Assembly (NCBI GenBank): GCA_002281485.1
Contig: NCGF01000009.1
Coordinates: forward strand, 46,609 to 110,608
Length of the DNA stretch: 64,000 nt
Source of the DNA: Sphingomonas sp. 28-66-16
GTDB lineage: Bacteria > Pseudomonadota > Alphaproteobacteria > Sphingomonadales > Sphingomonadaceae
Direction of reading: 5' to 3'
Shown: positions 20,323 to 29,766 of the stretch, one piece after another
How positions within the stretch are numbered: position 1 is the stretch's first letter
Layout of the letters: every line of letters starts with the position of its first letter
Notes under the pieces: model-generated
Databases searched by the model: none
Told to the model about the DNA's origin: nothing
The model's input: the letters and a program-made list of their open reading frames with translations, nothing else
Translations under genes and position numbers: made by a program

Positions 20323-20411
20323 GATCTGCCTGAAAAACGGGCAGCGTTTACGCGTTCACCGGCGGACTGGCAAGACTGGCGAGCCGACCGTGCTTGGGCT
20401 AGGCGAGCGCG

Positions 20412-21587
20412 ATGAGCAATCCCCGTGTCGCCGCCCTGATCGTCGCCGCCGGCAGCGGCAGCCGCGCCGGCAGCCCCGTCCCCAAGCAATTCGCGATCGT
20501 CGCCGGCAAGCCGATGATCGCGCACAGTCATGCAGCGCTCGCCAGCCACCCGGCGATCGCCACGGTGATCGTCGCGATCGGCGCCGGCCAGGAAGCCGCG
20601 CTCGCTGCCGCGATCGGCACGGCTGCGATCGTCATCGGCGGCGCGACCCGCCGCGATTCGGTGCGGGCGGGGCTCGAGGCGATCGCGGCAGCCGGCGGCG
20701 CCGATCGCGTGCTGATCCACGACGCTGCCCGCCCGTTCCTGTCGCCCCGCGTCATCGATCGGCTGCTCGCGGCGCTCGAGACCCACAAGGGCGCCCTGCC
20801 CGCCTTGCCGGTCGCCGATACGCTGGTCCGGTTCGACGACGGCGCGATGGCGGACAATGTCAGCCGCGACGGTCTGTATCGCGTTCAGACTCCGCAGGCG
20901 TTCGACTTCGACGCGGTGCTCGCCGCCCATCGCGGGTGGCCCGGTGGCCCCGAGCCGACCGACGATGCCCAGATGGTGAGGGCCAATGGCGATGAGGTGG
21001 CGATGGTGGAAGGCGATATCATGCTCGAGAAAGTGACCTATCCCGCCGATTTCGCCGCCGCCGAGGCGCGCCATGGCGGCGGCCTCGTCAGTCGCAGCGC
21101 CACCGGCTTCGACGTCCACCGGCTCGAGGCGGGCGAGGAATTGTGGCTCGGTGGCGTCCTGATCCCGCACGACAAGGGGCTTTCGGGGCATAGCGATGCC
21201 GACGTCGCGCTCCACGCGATCACCGATGCGCTGCTTGGCTGCACCGGCGAAGGCGATATCGGCACCCATTTTCCCCCCAGCGATCCGCAATGGCGCGGCG
21301 CGGCCTCGTCGCAATTCCTCCAGCATGCCGCGTCGCTGATCGCGGCACGCGGTGGCATCATCGACTTCATCGATCTGACGCTGATCTGCGAAGCGCCGAA
21401 GGTCGGCCCGCATCGTGCCGCAATGCGGGCACGGCTCGCCGAATTGTTGCGGCTCCGTGCCGATCAAGTCAGCATCAAGGCGACGACGACCGAGCGGCTT
21501 GGGTTTACCGGGCGTGGCGAGGGGATCGCCGCGCAGGCGATCGCCACCGTCCGGCTGCCGGAGCCATCAAGCGGGGAGCAGCGATGA
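20412..21587 (+). CDS. ispDF: bifunctional IspD/IspF isoprenoid biosynthesis enzyme
   Basis: Fusion enzyme of the non-mevalonate (MEP) pathway, catalysing cytidylyl transfer to MEP (IspD) and cyclisation to MEcPP (IspF). Residues about 1-222 form IspD, with LIVAAGSGSRAGSPVPKQF and DAARPFLSP. About 228-391 form IspF, with GFDVHRLEAGEELWLGG, GHSDADVALHAITDALLG, DIGTHFPPSDPQW and the C-terminal TTTERLGFTGRGEGIA. The fused form is common in alphaproteobacteria. It overlaps the following exported hypothetical gene in ATGA and leads a three-gene forward operon ending with cinA. Confidence 0.97.
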   Translation: MSNPRVAALIVAAGSGSRAGSPVPKQFAIVAGKPMIAHSHAALASHPAIATVIVAIGAGQEAALAAAIGTAAIVIGGATRRDSVRAGLEAIAAAGGADRVLIHDAARPFLSPRVIDRLLAALETHKGALPALPVADTLVRFDDGAMADNVSRDGLYRVQTPQAFDFDAVLAAHRGWPGGPEPTDDAQMVRANGDEVAMVEGDIMLEKVTYPADFAAAEARHGGGLVSRSATGFDVHRLEAGEELWLGGVLIPHDKGLSGHSDADVALHAITDALLGCTGEGDIGTHFPPSDPQWRGAASSQFLQHAASLIAARGGIIDFIDLTLICEAPKVGPHRAAMRARLAELLRLRADQVSIKATTTERLGFTGRGEGIAAQAIATVRLPEPSSGEQR

Positions 21588-22132
21588 TCATGCGCCTGAC
21601 GATACCCGCCGCGCTGGCGCTGCTGGCGGGCGCGACCGCTGCGTCGGGCCAGTCGGTGACGATTGCCGCGAAGCTTCCCTGCCTCGCCCCGCCCGAGGCC
21701 GAATCACTCGTGGCGTCGATCGTCCCCGAACTGGTCGCGGACGTCGGCAGGATCTGCGCGAAATCGCTGCCGCCGACGGCGCTCGTCCGGCAATCGTCGG
21801 GACCGTTCATCGACCGGTATCGCGCCGAGGCGGATCGGGCATGGCCACGGGCGCAGGCGCTGGTGACGCGGATCGCGGGCGCCGACGCCACCGGGCTGCT
21901 CGGATCGGCCTTTGCGCGGCCGTTGCTCGCGACGCTGATCACCCCGACGATCACCCGATCGATCGACCCCGCAGATTGCGCGACGATCGAACGGATCGTC
22001 TCGCTCGCGCAACCATTGCCCTCGCGCAACGCCGCGGCCTTGTTCGTCGCGATCGTCCAGCTGGCCGATTCCAAGCGACGGGACGCGCCAGGAAAATTCG
22101 TTTTGCCGCTTTGCCGTCAGGAAGGCCGCTGA
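21584..22132 (+). CDS. hypothetical exported protein
   Basis: A 182-residue protein I do not recognise. It has a clear signal peptide (LTIPAALALLAGATAASGQ) and three or four Cys in the mature part (KLPCLAP, RICAKSL, PADCATI, LPLCRQE), so disulfide bonds in the periplasm are likely. The rest is predicted helical with repeated Ala/Leu patterns. It is embedded between ispDF and cinA with overlaps on both sides (ATGA and TGATG) and a GGGGAG ribosome site, so it is a real coding gene in that operon. Confidence 0.75.
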   Translation: MIMRLTIPAALALLAGATAASGQSVTIAAKLPCLAPPEAESLVASIVPELVADVGRICAKSLPPTALVRQSSGPFIDRYRAEADRAWPRAQALVTRIAGADATGLLGSAFARPLLATLITPTITRSIDPADCATIERIVSLAQPLPSRNAAALFVAIVQLADSKRRDAPGKFVLPLCRQEGR

Positions 22133-22653
22133 TGATGGAGTCCGTGCTTCCGCCCGAACTGGTGGCCATGGCGCGCCGCGTCGTCGACGAGAACCGCGCG
22201 CTCAATCGCCGCATCACCGTCGCCGAAAGCTGCACGGGCGGGCTCGTCGCTGCAGCGATCACCGAGATCGCGGGCGCGTCCGACGTCTTTCAATCAGGCT
22301 TCGTCACCTATTCGAACGATGCCAAGGTCCGCACCCTCAACGTCAGCCATGACGTGCTCGATACCTTCGGCGCGGTGTCGATCGCGACTGCCTGGAACAT
22401 GGCGCAGGGGGCGCTCGAGGCGAGCGACGCCGATGTCGCCGTCGCCATCACCGGCGTCGCCGGGCCGGGCGGCGGCACGGTGAAGAAACCCGTCGGCACC
22501 GTGGTCTTCGCGCGAGCCGAACGCGGCGGGGATCCGGCGAATGTCGTTGCCGACCGACGCGATTTCGGCGACATCGGGCGTGGCGGCGTCAGGCTTCAGG
22601 CCGCGCTGTGCGCGCTCGAACTGCTGCTGCCGACGTCGCCCGCCGGGGCGTAG
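22132..22653 (+). CDS. pncC: CinA-family nicotinamide-nucleotide amidohydrolase
   Basis: Deamidates nicotinamide mononucleotide to nicotinate mononucleotide in NAD salvage. The 173-residue protein corresponds to the C-terminal CinA/PncC domain alone: ITVAESCTGGLVAAAIT, VFQSGFVTYSNDAKVRTL, VAVAITGVAGPGGGT and KKPVGTVVFA. The N-terminal COG1058 ADP-ribose pyrophosphatase domain of full CinA is not present, as in E. coli YgaD. Two adjacent ATG codons (22132, 22135) are possible starts. Its 3' end overlaps the convergent RatA/COQ10-type gene by 58 bases. Confidence 0.93.
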   Translation: MMESVLPPELVAMARRVVDENRALNRRITVAESCTGGLVAAAITEIAGASDVFQSGFVTYSNDAKVRTLNVSHDVLDTFGAVSIATAWNMAQGALEASDADVAVAITGVAGPGGGTVKKPVGTVVFARAERGGDPANVVADRRDFGDIGRGGVRLQAALCALELLLPTSPAGA

Positions 22654-23075
22654 AGGACGGCGGCGCGCGCCTCGAAGGCGCCGATCATCTTGCGCAGCGC
22701 GCGATCGAAGACCTGCCCGGCAAGCGCTTCGAAGACCCGGTTCTTGAACGCGAAATCGACGCTGAAATCGACGTGGCAGCCACCGTCGCCATCCGCCCGG
22801 AAGGTCCAGTCGTTGCGGAGATATTTGAGCGGGCCATCGAGATAATCGACGTGGATCTGCGACGGCCGGGTCTTGCTGACCCGCGAGGTGAAGGTCTCCC
22901 GCAGCCCCTTGAACCCCACGATCATGTCGGCGACCATCAGCGTGTCGCTGTCTTCCCGGACCCGGATCGCCGTGACCCAGGGCAGAAATTCGGCATAGCG
23001 CCGTACATCCGCGACCATCGCGAACATCTGGTCCGGCGTATAGGGCAGCCAGCGCGTTTCGGTGTGACGCGGCAT
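22596..23075 (-). CDS. RatA/COQ10-type START-domain (SRPBCC) protein
   Basis: The 159-residue protein has the single START/SRPBCC domain of the COQ10/RatA family: PYTPDQMFAMVADVRRYAEFLPW, VGFKGLRETFTSRV and CHVDFSVDFAFKNRVFEALAGQVFDRALRKMIGAFE-type segments across the whole length. Mitochondrial COQ10 and its bacterial relatives bind ubiquinone; the E. coli member RatA was described as blocking ribosome subunit joining, so automatic toxin labels should be taken with caution. Its ATG overlaps the lipA stop by one base, making a lipA operon; it converges with cinA and overlaps it by 58 bases. The Ser-rich C-terminal tail is low-complexity. Confidence 0.88.
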   Translation of the reverse strand: MPRHTETRWLPYTPDQMFAMVADVRRYAEFLPWVTAIRVREDSDTLMVADMIVGFKGLRETFTSRVSKTRPSQIHVDYLDGPLKYLRNDWTFRADGDGGCHVDFSVDFAFKNRVFEALAGQVFDRALRKMIGAFEARAAVLYAPAGDVGSSSSSAHSAA

Positions 23076-23995
23076 CAGACGCGCGCGAGAGCCGCCTCGC
23101 GAGCCGCGCGCAGCCGGGCGAAATCATCGCCGGCGTGATAGCTCGATCGGGTGAGCGGGGTGGCGGCGACGAGCAGAAAGCCCTTGGCGCGGGCGATCGC
23201 GGCATAAGCGTCGAACGCGGCAGGCGTGACGAAATCCTTCACCTTGGCGTGGCGCGGCGTGGGCTGCAGATATTGCCCCATCGTCAGGAAATCGATGTCG
23301 GCCGAGCGCATGTCGTCCATTACCTGGTGCACCTCGAGCCGCTCCTCGCCCAGCCCGAGCATCACCCCCGATTTGGTGAAGATCGAGGGATCGTGGCGCT
23401 TGACGCTCTCGAGCAGCCGCAGCGAGGCATAATAGCGCGCGCCCGGCCGGATCGTCGGATAGAGCCGCGGCACGGTTTCGAGATTGTGATTATAGACGTC
23501 GGGGCGCGCCTCGACGATCGATTCGACGGCGGCTTGCGCCTTGTTCCTGAAATCGGGCGTGAGGATTTCGATTGTCGTCATGGGCGTCGTGCGCCGCAAC
23601 GCCTCGATCACCTTGACGAACTGGCTGGCGCCGCCATCGGGCAGATCGTCGCGATCGACCGAGGTGATGACGATATGTTCGAGGCCGAGTTCGGCGGCTG
23701 CATCGGCGGTATGCTGGGGCTCGAGCGCGTCGACCGCGCGCGGCATCCCGGTCTTGACGTTGCAGAAGGCGCAGGCGCGGGTGCAGGTGTCCCCCAGGAT
23801 CATGACGGTCGCGTGCTTCTTGGTCCAGCACTCGCCGATATTGGGGCAGGCCGCCTCTTCGCACACGGTGTTGAGGTTCAATCGGCGCATCATCGCGCGG
23901 GTTTCGGCATAGCCGGTGCTGGTCGGCGCCTTGACGCGGATCCAGTCTGGCTTGCGCTGACGTTCCGGGTTGGCGAGCGGTGACATCTCGTTCAT
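23075..23995 (-). CDS. lipA: lipoyl synthase
   Basis: Radical-SAM enzyme that inserts two sulfurs into octanoyl chains on lipoyl domains. The 306-residue product carries the LipA-specific auxiliary cluster cysteines Cys45, Cys50, Cys56 ([12 protein letters not shown]) and the radical-SAM triplet Cys71, Cys75, Cys78 (CTRACAFC). The C-terminal Arg-Ser-Ser-Tyr motif (RSSYHAGD) holds the auxiliary cluster serine. The start at 23995 matches family length; a later ATG at 23986 is possible. It is divergent from the first carbonic anhydrase gene across 65 bases and transcribes into the COQ10-type gene. Confidence 0.97.
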   Translation of the reverse strand: MNEMSPLANPERQRKPDWIRVKAPTSTGYAETRAMMRRLNLNTVCEEAACPNIGECWTKKHATVMILGDTCTRACAFCNVKTGMPRAVDALEPQHTADAAAELGLEHIVITSVDRDDLPDGGASQFVKVIEALRRTTPMTTIEILTPDFRNKAQAAVESIVEARPDVYNHNLETVPRLYPTIRPGARYYASLRLLESVKRHDPSIFTKSGVMLGLGEERLEVHQVMDDMRSADIDFLTMGQYLQPTPRHAKVKDFVTPAAFDAYAAIARAKGFLLVAATPLTRSSYHAGDDFARLRAAREAALARV

Positions 23996-24060
23996 GGAAG
24001 GCGAGATAGCGATTGCCGGGCGGGCTTGCCACCCTTTGTTCGCCTCCCGAAAGGAATGAC

Positions 24061-24690
24061 ATGGCAGGCTTTGCCGAACTGCTTGATGGATACCGGCATT
24101 TCCGGACCACCGACTATGCCCGGCAGCGTGATCGCTGGGCCGAACTGCGCGAGGGCCAGAATCCCGAGGTGATGGTGATCGCCTGTTCGGACAGCCGGGT
24201 CGATCCCGCCCAGATATTCGATACGTCGCCGGGCGAAGTCTTCGTCGTCCGCAACGTCGCCAACCTCGTCCCCCCGTTCGAGCTCGACGGCAAGCGCCAT
24301 GGCGTGTCGGCGGCGCTCGAGTTCGCCGTGACCCAGCTCGAGGTTTCCGAAATCGTCGTGCTTGGCCATGGATCGTGCGGCGGCGTCCGCGCCGCGCTGA
24401 CCCAGGCATTTCGCGGCAAGGCACCCGGCGAAGGCGGCTTCATCGCACACTGGATCGATCTGCTCGACGAGGCGCGCGACCGGATCATCGCCGAGCATGG
24501 CACCGGGCCCGAGGCGATCCGCGCGCTCGAACTCGAAACGGTGCGCGTCAGCCTTGCCAATCTGCGCACCTTTCCGTGCATTCCCGAACGCGAGGCGGCG
24601 GGCAAGCTGCACCTTCACGGCGCCTATTTCGCGATCGCCGATGGCGTGCTGCACGTGATGGACGCCGAGGGCGATTTCGCCCCGGCCTGA
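24061..24690 (+). CDS. beta-carbonic anhydrase (first of two)
   Basis: Zinc enzyme interconverting CO2 and bicarbonate. The 209-residue protein has zinc ligands Cys42 and Asp44 in ACSDSRVD and His103/Cys106 in GHGSCGG. The arrangement corresponds to the Can/CynT-type plant-clade beta enzyme, in which the Asp44-Arg46 pair gates zinc access. AAGGA sits eight bases before the ATG. It lies alone, 78 bases upstream of pyrB; bicarbonate is a substrate for carbamoyl phosphate used by PyrB, so the neighbourhood may be functional. A second paralogue is at 45401-46057. Confidence 0.95.
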   Translation: MAGFAELLDGYRHFRTTDYARQRDRWAELREGQNPEVMVIACSDSRVDPAQIFDTSPGEVFVVRNVANLVPPFELDGKRHGVSAALEFAVTQLEVSEIVVLGHGSCGGVRAALTQAFRGKAPGEGGFIAHWIDLLDEARDRIIAEHGTGPEAIRALELETVRVSLANLRTFPCIPEREAAGKLHLHGAYFAIADGVLHVMDAEGDFAPA

Positions 24691-24768
24691 TCGTCGCCGA
24701 CGCTTGCCCTCGCCCGACCGCACCCGGCGCTTGCGCCGCCTCCCCCGCCCCGCTAACCAGCGGCTTTA

Positions 24769-25758
24769 ATGCAACCCGCCGATCATCGCCCCGCCTCCCT
24801 GATCCCGGGACGCGATGTCTTCCCGCACCGGGACCTGACCGGTATTGACGGACTGCAACCCCACGAAATCATGTTCCTGCTCGACGAGGCCGAGCAATGG
24901 ATCACCGTCAACCGCAGCCGCGCCAAGAGCGAACGCCGGCTCGACGGGCTGACGCTGATCAACGCCTTTTTCGAGAACAGCACCCGAACGCTGCTGTCGT
25001 TCGAGATCGCCGGCAAGCGGATGGGCGCGGACGTCGTCAACATGCACGCCGCCCAATCGAGCGTGAAAAAAGGCGAGACGCTGATCGATACTGCCGTCAC
25101 GCTCAACGCGATGCGCGCCGACGTGCTCGTCATCCGCCATCCGAGTTCGGGCGCGGTCAAGCTGATCGCGAGCAAGGTCGATTGCCCGGTGCTGAACGCC
25201 GGCGACGGGCGCCACGAACACCCGACCCAGGCCTTGCTCGACGCGCTGACGATCCGCCGGCGGCGCGGCGGGATCGCCGGGCAGCGGGTGGTGATCTGCG
25301 GCGATGTGATGCACAGCCGGGTCGCACGCTCGAACATCCTCGCGCTCACCGCGCTCGCCGCCGACGTGCGCGTGGTGGCGCCATCAACGCTGATGCCCGC
25401 CGCGATCGAGCGGATGGGAGTCACCGCGTTCAGCGATTTCGACGCAGCGCTCGAGGGCGCCGATGTCGTCATGATGTTGCGGCTGCAGAACGAGCGGATG
25501 AGCGGCGGATTCATCCCCTCGACGCGCGAATTCCACCGCCGCTACGGGCTGACCGCCGAGCGGCTCGCTCGCGCGCGGCCCGATGCGCTGGTGATGCATC
25601 CGGGGCCGATGAACCGCGGCGTCGAGATCAGCTCGAGCGTCGCCGACGATCCCGAACGCTCGGCGATCACCGAACAGGTCGAAATGGGCGTCGCGGTGCG
25701 GATGGCGTGCCTCGACGTGCTGACGCGGCGCGCGCGCGGCGTGGCGGGCTGGGCATGA
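24769..25758 (+). CDS. pyrB: aspartate carbamoyltransferase catalytic subunit
   Basis: Joins carbamoyl phosphate and aspartate in pyrimidine synthesis. The 329-residue product has the carbamoyl-phosphate motif ENSTRT at 69-74, KGETLIDT, the [12 protein letters not shown] segment, and [11 protein letters not shown] and [10 protein letters not shown] near the aspartate site. It ends in an ATGA overlap with a dihydroorotase-like gene lacking metal ligands. In Pseudomonas the corresponding pair forms a dodecameric complex, so the same architecture is likely here. Confidence 0.97.
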   Translation: MQPADHRPASLIPGRDVFPHRDLTGIDGLQPHEIMFLLDEAEQWITVNRSRAKSERRLDGLTLINAFFENSTRTLLSFEIAGKRMGADVVNMHAAQSSVKKGETLIDTAVTLNAMRADVLVIRHPSSGAVKLIASKVDCPVLNAGDGRHEHPTQALLDALTIRRRRGGIAGQRVVICGDVMHSRVARSNILALTALAADVRVVAPSTLMPAAIERMGVTAFSDFDAALEGADVVMMLRLQNERMSGGFIPSTREFHRRYGLTAERLARARPDALVMHPGPMNRGVEISSSVADDPERSAITEQVEMGVAVRMACLDVLTRRARGVAGWA

Positions 25759-26978
25759 CCCCGCCCCTCGCCTTCACCAATGCGCGGCTGGTGATGCCTG
25801 ACGGCGTCAGGCGCGGGGGGCTGCTCGTCCGCGACGAGATGATCGAGGCGATCGGCACGTTCGACATGCCGGGCGGGGTTCCTGTGATCGATCTTGGTGG
25901 CGCCCTGCTCGCACCGGCGATCGTCGATCTCGGGGTGTTCGCGGTCGATATGGCGGCGTGTCATGCCGGCGGGATCGTCCGGATCGGACTGATGCCCGAT
26001 CAGTCGCCGGTTCTCGACGATCCGGGGATCGTCCAGCGCGCCGCGCTGATCGGGCGTCCGGGGCTGTGGATTCATCCGATCGCGGCGGCGACGCGCGGCC
26101 TGGCGGGGGCCGATCTCGCCGAGATGGCGATCTGCCGCGAAGCCGGCGCGCGCGCCGTCGCCACCGGTCGCGGCTGGATCGGCGACGCCGCGGTCATGCG
26201 CAAGGTGCTCGGCTATGCCCGCGATCTCGACATTGCGGTGATCGCGCATGCCGAGGATGGCGGGCTCGCCGCCGGCGCGGTCGCGACCGAGGGCGAGACC
26301 GCGACCCGGCTGGGGCTCGCCGCCGCGCCGGGGCTCGCCGAGGCGCTGGCGATCGCGCGCGATCTGATGCTGGCGGAGGAAACCGGCGCGCGGCTGCATC
26401 TGCGCCAGGTGACGACGGCACGCGGCTTCGATCTGGTCCGGGCGGCCAAGCGGCGCGGCGTCGCGGTGACGTGCGGCATCACCCCGGCCCATCTGTTGCT
26501 GTCGGAGATCGCGATGACCGATTTCCGGACCTTTGCGCACCTTTCACCGCCGCTGCGCGGCGAAGAAGATCGTCAGGCGGCGCTCGCGGCGCTGCGTGAC
26601 GGGACGATCGACGTGCTCGGCTCGGGGCATGACCCGCGTGGCCCCGAGGAAAAACGGCTGCCATTCGCCGATTCGGCGCCGGGGATGGCGGGGGCGGAAA
26701 CGCTGCTCGCGCTCGGGCTCGGGCTGGTCCGCGACGATTATCTGACGATCGAGCGGCTGTTCGCGCTGCTGGCGACCCAGCCGGCGCGGATATTGGGGGT
26801 CGATGCCGGCGTGATCGCGATCGGGGCGCCGGCCGACCTCGTGGTGATCGATGCCGATGCCCCGTGGCAGATCGTCGCCGACACCATGATCGGCATCGCC
26901 GGGAACACGCCGTTCGACGGCCTGCCGGTGCAGGGCAAGGTCACCCAGCTATTCAAGGGGGGCACGCGGCTGCGCTGA
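25755..26978 (+). CDS. pseudo-dihydroorotase (inactive PyrC-like, PyrX/PyrC')
   Basis: A 407-residue amidohydrolase-fold protein of the type I dihydroorotase family that has lost its catalytic metal site. Where active enzymes have D-x-H-x-H, this protein reads VDLGVF, so Gly60 and Phe62 replace both histidines. The catalytic DHAPH block appears as [12 protein letters not shown], lacking the Asp and the second His. HAEDGG is kept. It overlaps pyrB in ATGA. From knowledge of Pseudomonas PyrC', the role is probably structural, holding PyrB trimers together. An active dihydroorotase must be encoded elsewhere. Confidence 0.88.
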   Translation: MTPPLAFTNARLVMPDGVRRGGLLVRDEMIEAIGTFDMPGGVPVIDLGGALLAPAIVDLGVFAVDMAACHAGGIVRIGLMPDQSPVLDDPGIVQRAALIGRPGLWIHPIAAATRGLAGADLAEMAICREAGARAVATGRGWIGDAAVMRKVLGYARDLDIAVIAHAEDGGLAAGAVATEGETATRLGLAAAPGLAEALAIARDLMLAEETGARLHLRQVTTARGFDLVRAAKRRGVAVTCGITPAHLLLSEIAMTDFRTFAHLSPPLRGEEDRQAALAALRDGTIDVLGSGHDPRGPEEKRLPFADSAPGMAGAETLLALGLGLVRDDYLTIERLFALLATQPARILGVDAGVIAIGAPADLVVIDADAPWQIVADTMIGIAGNTPFDGLPVQGKVTQLFKGGTRLR

Positions 26979-26996
26979 GCCGCCGTGCCGTCTCGA

Positions 26997-28361
26997 TCAG
27001 CGCGAGGCGAGTTGGCGAGCCACGGGTTTCCAGCTGGCGACCTCGTCGCCGGCGCTGGCGCGCACGAAGCAACGCCCGCCGGCCGCGCGATAGCGCAGGC
27101 ACAGGCTGACCGCATCGGCACGGGCGAACCCACCCACCGACAGCCGGTAGAAGCTGGTGCCGCCGGTCTTGATCGTCATCCCCGACGGCGTCTGATCGGC
27201 GAAATCGGCGAAGCGCTGCGTCGCCCGCATCCAGCCATCGCGCGCGACGCCGGCATTCTCATAGGCGCCGAGCTGGACATAGAAATTGCCCTTGGCGAGC
27301 CCGCTCGCGGGTGCCTTGCCCGCCGGGGGCGACGCTTCGGGCTTGGCGACGGCGAGCTTGACTGCCGGTTTGGCGCGTCCGGGCGCGGAGTCGCGCGTCG
27401 GCAGCGCCTGCACGACTTCGCGACGATCGGCAAAGGTGATGCTCGGCTGGACGGGTGTGGCCGGGGTGTCGAGCGCGGCGACGTCGGTGGTCGCCGCGAG
27501 GGCGACCGGCGCCGCCTCGACCGCCGCCGATGCGGCCACCTGAGGGACCGCGCTCGCGGCCGGCTGGCCGGGCATATAAGCGTCGACCGAGGACGCCTGT
27601 GGCGACACCGGGGCATTGAGCGCGAGCGCGACGGGCTGCCCCGAATCCTGGACGGCGGTGACGCCGAGCAGGCTGGCGACCTGCGCCGAAGCCGTGAGCG
27701 GATGCGCAAAGGCTGCCCATTCGGTCATGCGCTGATCGAGGTCACCCGGGGTGACGTCGAGCGCGGCGACGCTGCGGGCTTCTTCCCAGCGCCCGGCAAG
27801 CGCCAGGCTGAGCGCGAGATTTTGGCGGGTCTTGGCGTCGGCGCCGGGGGACCGGGCGGCGCTCGTGAGCAATTCGACGGCGCTCGCCGGATCGCCGGCC
27901 AGCGCCATCGCCAGGCCGAGATCGGCGACCGGCACCAGCTGGGCGTGATCGTCGAGCGTCTTGCGCGCCGAGGTCCAGTCGCCGGTCGCGGTCTGCGCGA
28001 GCGCAAGACTGAGCGCGACCCGGCCATCGCTTGGCGAGAGCGCGAGTGCATCGCCAAAGGCGTCGCGCGCCGACGCGAAGCGCCCGGCCTGCAGATAAGC
28101 GTGGCCGAGCAGCGCGCGATAGCTTGCCTCCTGCGGATCATAGCGAACCGCCAGTTCGGCAGCATCGATTGCCGCACCGATCTTGTGCGCGGCCAGCGCG
28201 GTCGCGGCCCTCGCCGCCTCGGCGGCGGCCATCTTGGCCATTTTGGCCGTGCTGCGCGTGCTCGCGATGGCGATCCCGCCCTTGGTCACGGCGGTCCCGA
28301 TCACGGTTCCACCCATTACAAGGGCAGACAGCCCCAACGTCATGATTGCCCGGCTCTTCAT
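26997..28361 (-). CDS. TPR and SPOR domain protein
   Basis: 454 residues with an N-terminal membrane anchor or signal (MTLGLSALVMGGTVIGTAV). A helical TPR region follows (about 50-230, with AELAVRYDPQEASYRALLGHAYLQAG-like units), then a long Ala/Pro/Val-rich linker (about 250-350), and a C-terminal SPOR domain (about 360-450; FYVQLGAYENAGVARDGWM, FYRLSVGGFARADAVSLC). SPOR domains bind denuded septal peptidoglycan, so this is probably a division-site or pole-targeted scaffold. It is the last of three reverse-strand genes after the ParA and RHH-like genes with a four-base gap, so it is presumably in the same transcript. No specific family name is evident. Confidence 0.85.
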   Translation of the reverse strand: MKSRAIMTLGLSALVMGGTVIGTAVTKGGIAIASTRSTAKMAKMAAAEAARAATALAAHKIGAAIDAAELAVRYDPQEASYRALLGHAYLQAGRFASARDAFGDALALSPSDGRVALSLALAQTATGDWTSARKTLDDHAQLVPVADLGLAMALAGDPASAVELLTSAARSPGADAKTRQNLALSLALAGRWEEARSVAALDVTPGDLDQRMTEWAAFAHPLTASAQVASLLGVTAVQDSGQPVALALNAPVSPQASSVDAYMPGQPAASAVPQVAASAAVEAAPVALAATTDVAALDTPATPVQPSITFADRREVVQALPTRDSAPGRAKPAVKLAVAKPEASPPAGKAPASGLAKGNFYVQLGAYENAGVARDGWMRATQRFADFADQTPSGMTIKTGGTSFYRLSVGGFARADAVSLCLRYRAAGGRCFVRASAGDEVASWKPVARQLASR

Positions 28362-28365
28362 CGGA

Positions 28366-29001
28366 TCAGCCCCCCTTACCGTGATCTGCGTGCGCCCGGG
28401 AGGACAGCTGGGTCGCCATCTCCTCCACTTCGGGCAAAGATTTGAGAAACATATCGAGCGCCTCGGTCACGAGATGCTGTGCCGATACATGGCGCAGTGC
28501 GCTGGCGAGCCGCAGCCGAAAATGGCGATCGGCATCGAGCCGCAGCGTGAACGCTGCCTTGGTTCTGGGCGCTTTCGCGCCGGCACCCGTCGGCGACCTG
28601 CGTTGCGTGACGGGCTTGTCGGCGACGGTCGACCCGCTCGCCCGGGCGACCGGCGCGACCGGCGCCCCCCCGGCTTCGGCGGCCGGTTCCGACGATGTCG
28701 CGGTGCTCGCCTCTTCGCGATATTCCTCGTGCAGCGCGGTTCGCTGGCGCAGCACCGGGGGCATCGGCGCCCGCACCGGATGCTCGGGAGCGGCATGGTC
28801 GGCGAGCGCGACCGGGGCGGGCCCGGGCTGGGTCTCGTTCAGGCCCATGTCGTTCCAGCCGAGATCGTCGATCGCTTCCGACACGGCACCGAAACCCGAA
28901 AAGCCCTGCGGACGCATCGCCGGCTTGGCCTGACCCTTGCGGGCGAGCAGGCCCGAGGAGAGCGAAGCGAACGGTTTGGGAGCGCCCATCAGCCCGGCCA
29001 T
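28366..29001 (-). CDS. ParA-linked protein with C-terminal ribbon-helix-helix-like segment
   Basis: A 211-residue protein of unknown family. The N-terminus is short and basic (LLARKGQAKPAMRP). Residues about 35-145 are low-complexity Ala/Pro/Glu. The C-terminal segment (about 148-200) reads KAAFTLRLDADRHFRLRL, then SALRHVSAQHLVTEALDMFL. That is a beta strand followed by two helices, like an RHH/CopG DNA-binding or dimerisation fold. The gene starts one base after the ParA stop and ends four bases before the SPOR-TPR gene. A short basic N-terminus plus a dimerising module is the usual design of ParA ATPase-stimulating partners, so it is probably the cognate partner; this is inference from layout. 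Confidence 0.75.
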   Translation of the reverse strand: MAGLMGAPKPFASLSSGLLARKGQAKPAMRPQGFSGFGAVSEAIDDLGWNDMGLNETQPGPAPVALADHAAPEHPVRAPMPPVLRQRTALHEEYREEASTATSSEPAAEAGGAPVAPVARASGSTVADKPVTQRRSPTGAGAKAPRTKAAFTLRLDADRHFRLRLASALRHVSAQHLVTEALDMFLKSLPEVEEMATQLSSRAHADHGKGG

Positions 29002-29002
29002 G

Positions 29003-29716
29003 TCAGCTCACCACCCGGCGGCCGAAGCCGCCCATCTGGCGCGGCGCGGCGAACCCGTTGCCCGCGGTCGGGGCGCTGAAGACGGTCCGGCGGAAATTCT
29101 TTTCGAGCCGATCGGAAACATAGGCCCACAGCGCCTCGACCTCTTGCGCCGAGCGGCCCTTGGGATCGACCTCCATCACGGTGCGGCCATCGATCATCGA
29201 GGCGGCAAAATCGGTGCGGTGGTGAATCGTGATCGGCGCCACCGTGCCGTGCTGCGAGAGCGCGACGGCTGCTTCCGAGGTAATCTTCGCCTTGGGCGTT
29301 GCCGCGTTGACGACGAAGATCAGCGGCTTGCCGGCGCGTTCGCAGAGATCGACCGTCGCGCCGACGGCGCGAAGATCATGCGGACTCGGGCGGGTGGGGA
29401 TGACGATCAGTTCGGCGACGGCGATGACGCTCTGGATCGCCATGGTGATCGCCGGCGGCGTATCGATCATCGCCAGCCGGAAACCCTGTTGGCGCAGCAC
29501 CTCGAGATCGGCGGCCAGGCGCGCGACCGTGGTCTGGGCGAAGGCCGGAAATTCGGCTTCGCGCTCGTTCCACCAGTCCGACAGCGAGCCTTGCGGATCG
29601 ATGTCGATCAGCACGACCGGGCCGGCCCCCGAGCGCTGCGCTTGCACGGCGAGATGCCCGGACAACGTGGTCTTTCCAGAACCACCTTTTTGAGATGCCA
29701 TCGCGAGAACGCGCAT
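29003..29716 (-). CDS. orphan ParA-family ATPase
   Basis: 237-residue ParA/MinD-superfamily ATPase. It begins RVLAMASQKGGSGKTT, a deviant Walker A with the signature Lys10 and catalytic Lys15. It continues with VLIDIDPQGSLSDWW (Walker A' Asp) and MIDTPPAIT (Walker B). There is no N-terminal DNA-binding domain as in plasmid ParA type Ia, and no ParB or parS-like gene is nearby, so it is not the chromosome-segregation ParA. The start at 29716 fits the family N-terminus. It leads a three-gene reverse operon with an RHH-like protein and a SPOR-TPR protein, suggesting cargo positioning or division-plane work. A CtrA-like box is about 50 bases upstream. Confidence 0.92.
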   Translation of the reverse strand: MRVLAMASQKGGSGKTTLSGHLAVQAQRSGAGPVVLIDIDPQGSLSDWWNEREAEFPAFAQTTVARLAADLEVLRQQGFRLAMIDTPPAITMAIQSVIAVAELIVIPTRPSPHDLRAVGATVDLCERAGKPLIFVVNAATPKAKITSEAAVALSQHGTVAPITIHHRTDFAASMIDGRTVMEVDPKGRSAQEVEALWAYVSDRLEKNFRRTVFSAPTAGNGFAAPRQMGGFGRRVVS

Positions 29717-29766
29717 TATTTCCCCGGTGTTGACCTGTTCCAAACCGGGATTTGCCACGCGGGGAG

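Noticed and set aside
22596-23075. Type II toxin RatA of a toxin-antitoxin pair
   Set aside because: The neighbour is lipA, not an antitoxin. The START domain fits COQ10-type quinone-binding proteins, so I describe it as a family member without claiming a toxin.
29003-29716. Chromosome-partition ParA with ParB
   Set aside because: No ParB-like gene or parS-like palindromes adjacent; the partner has an RHH-like, not ParB-like, pattern.
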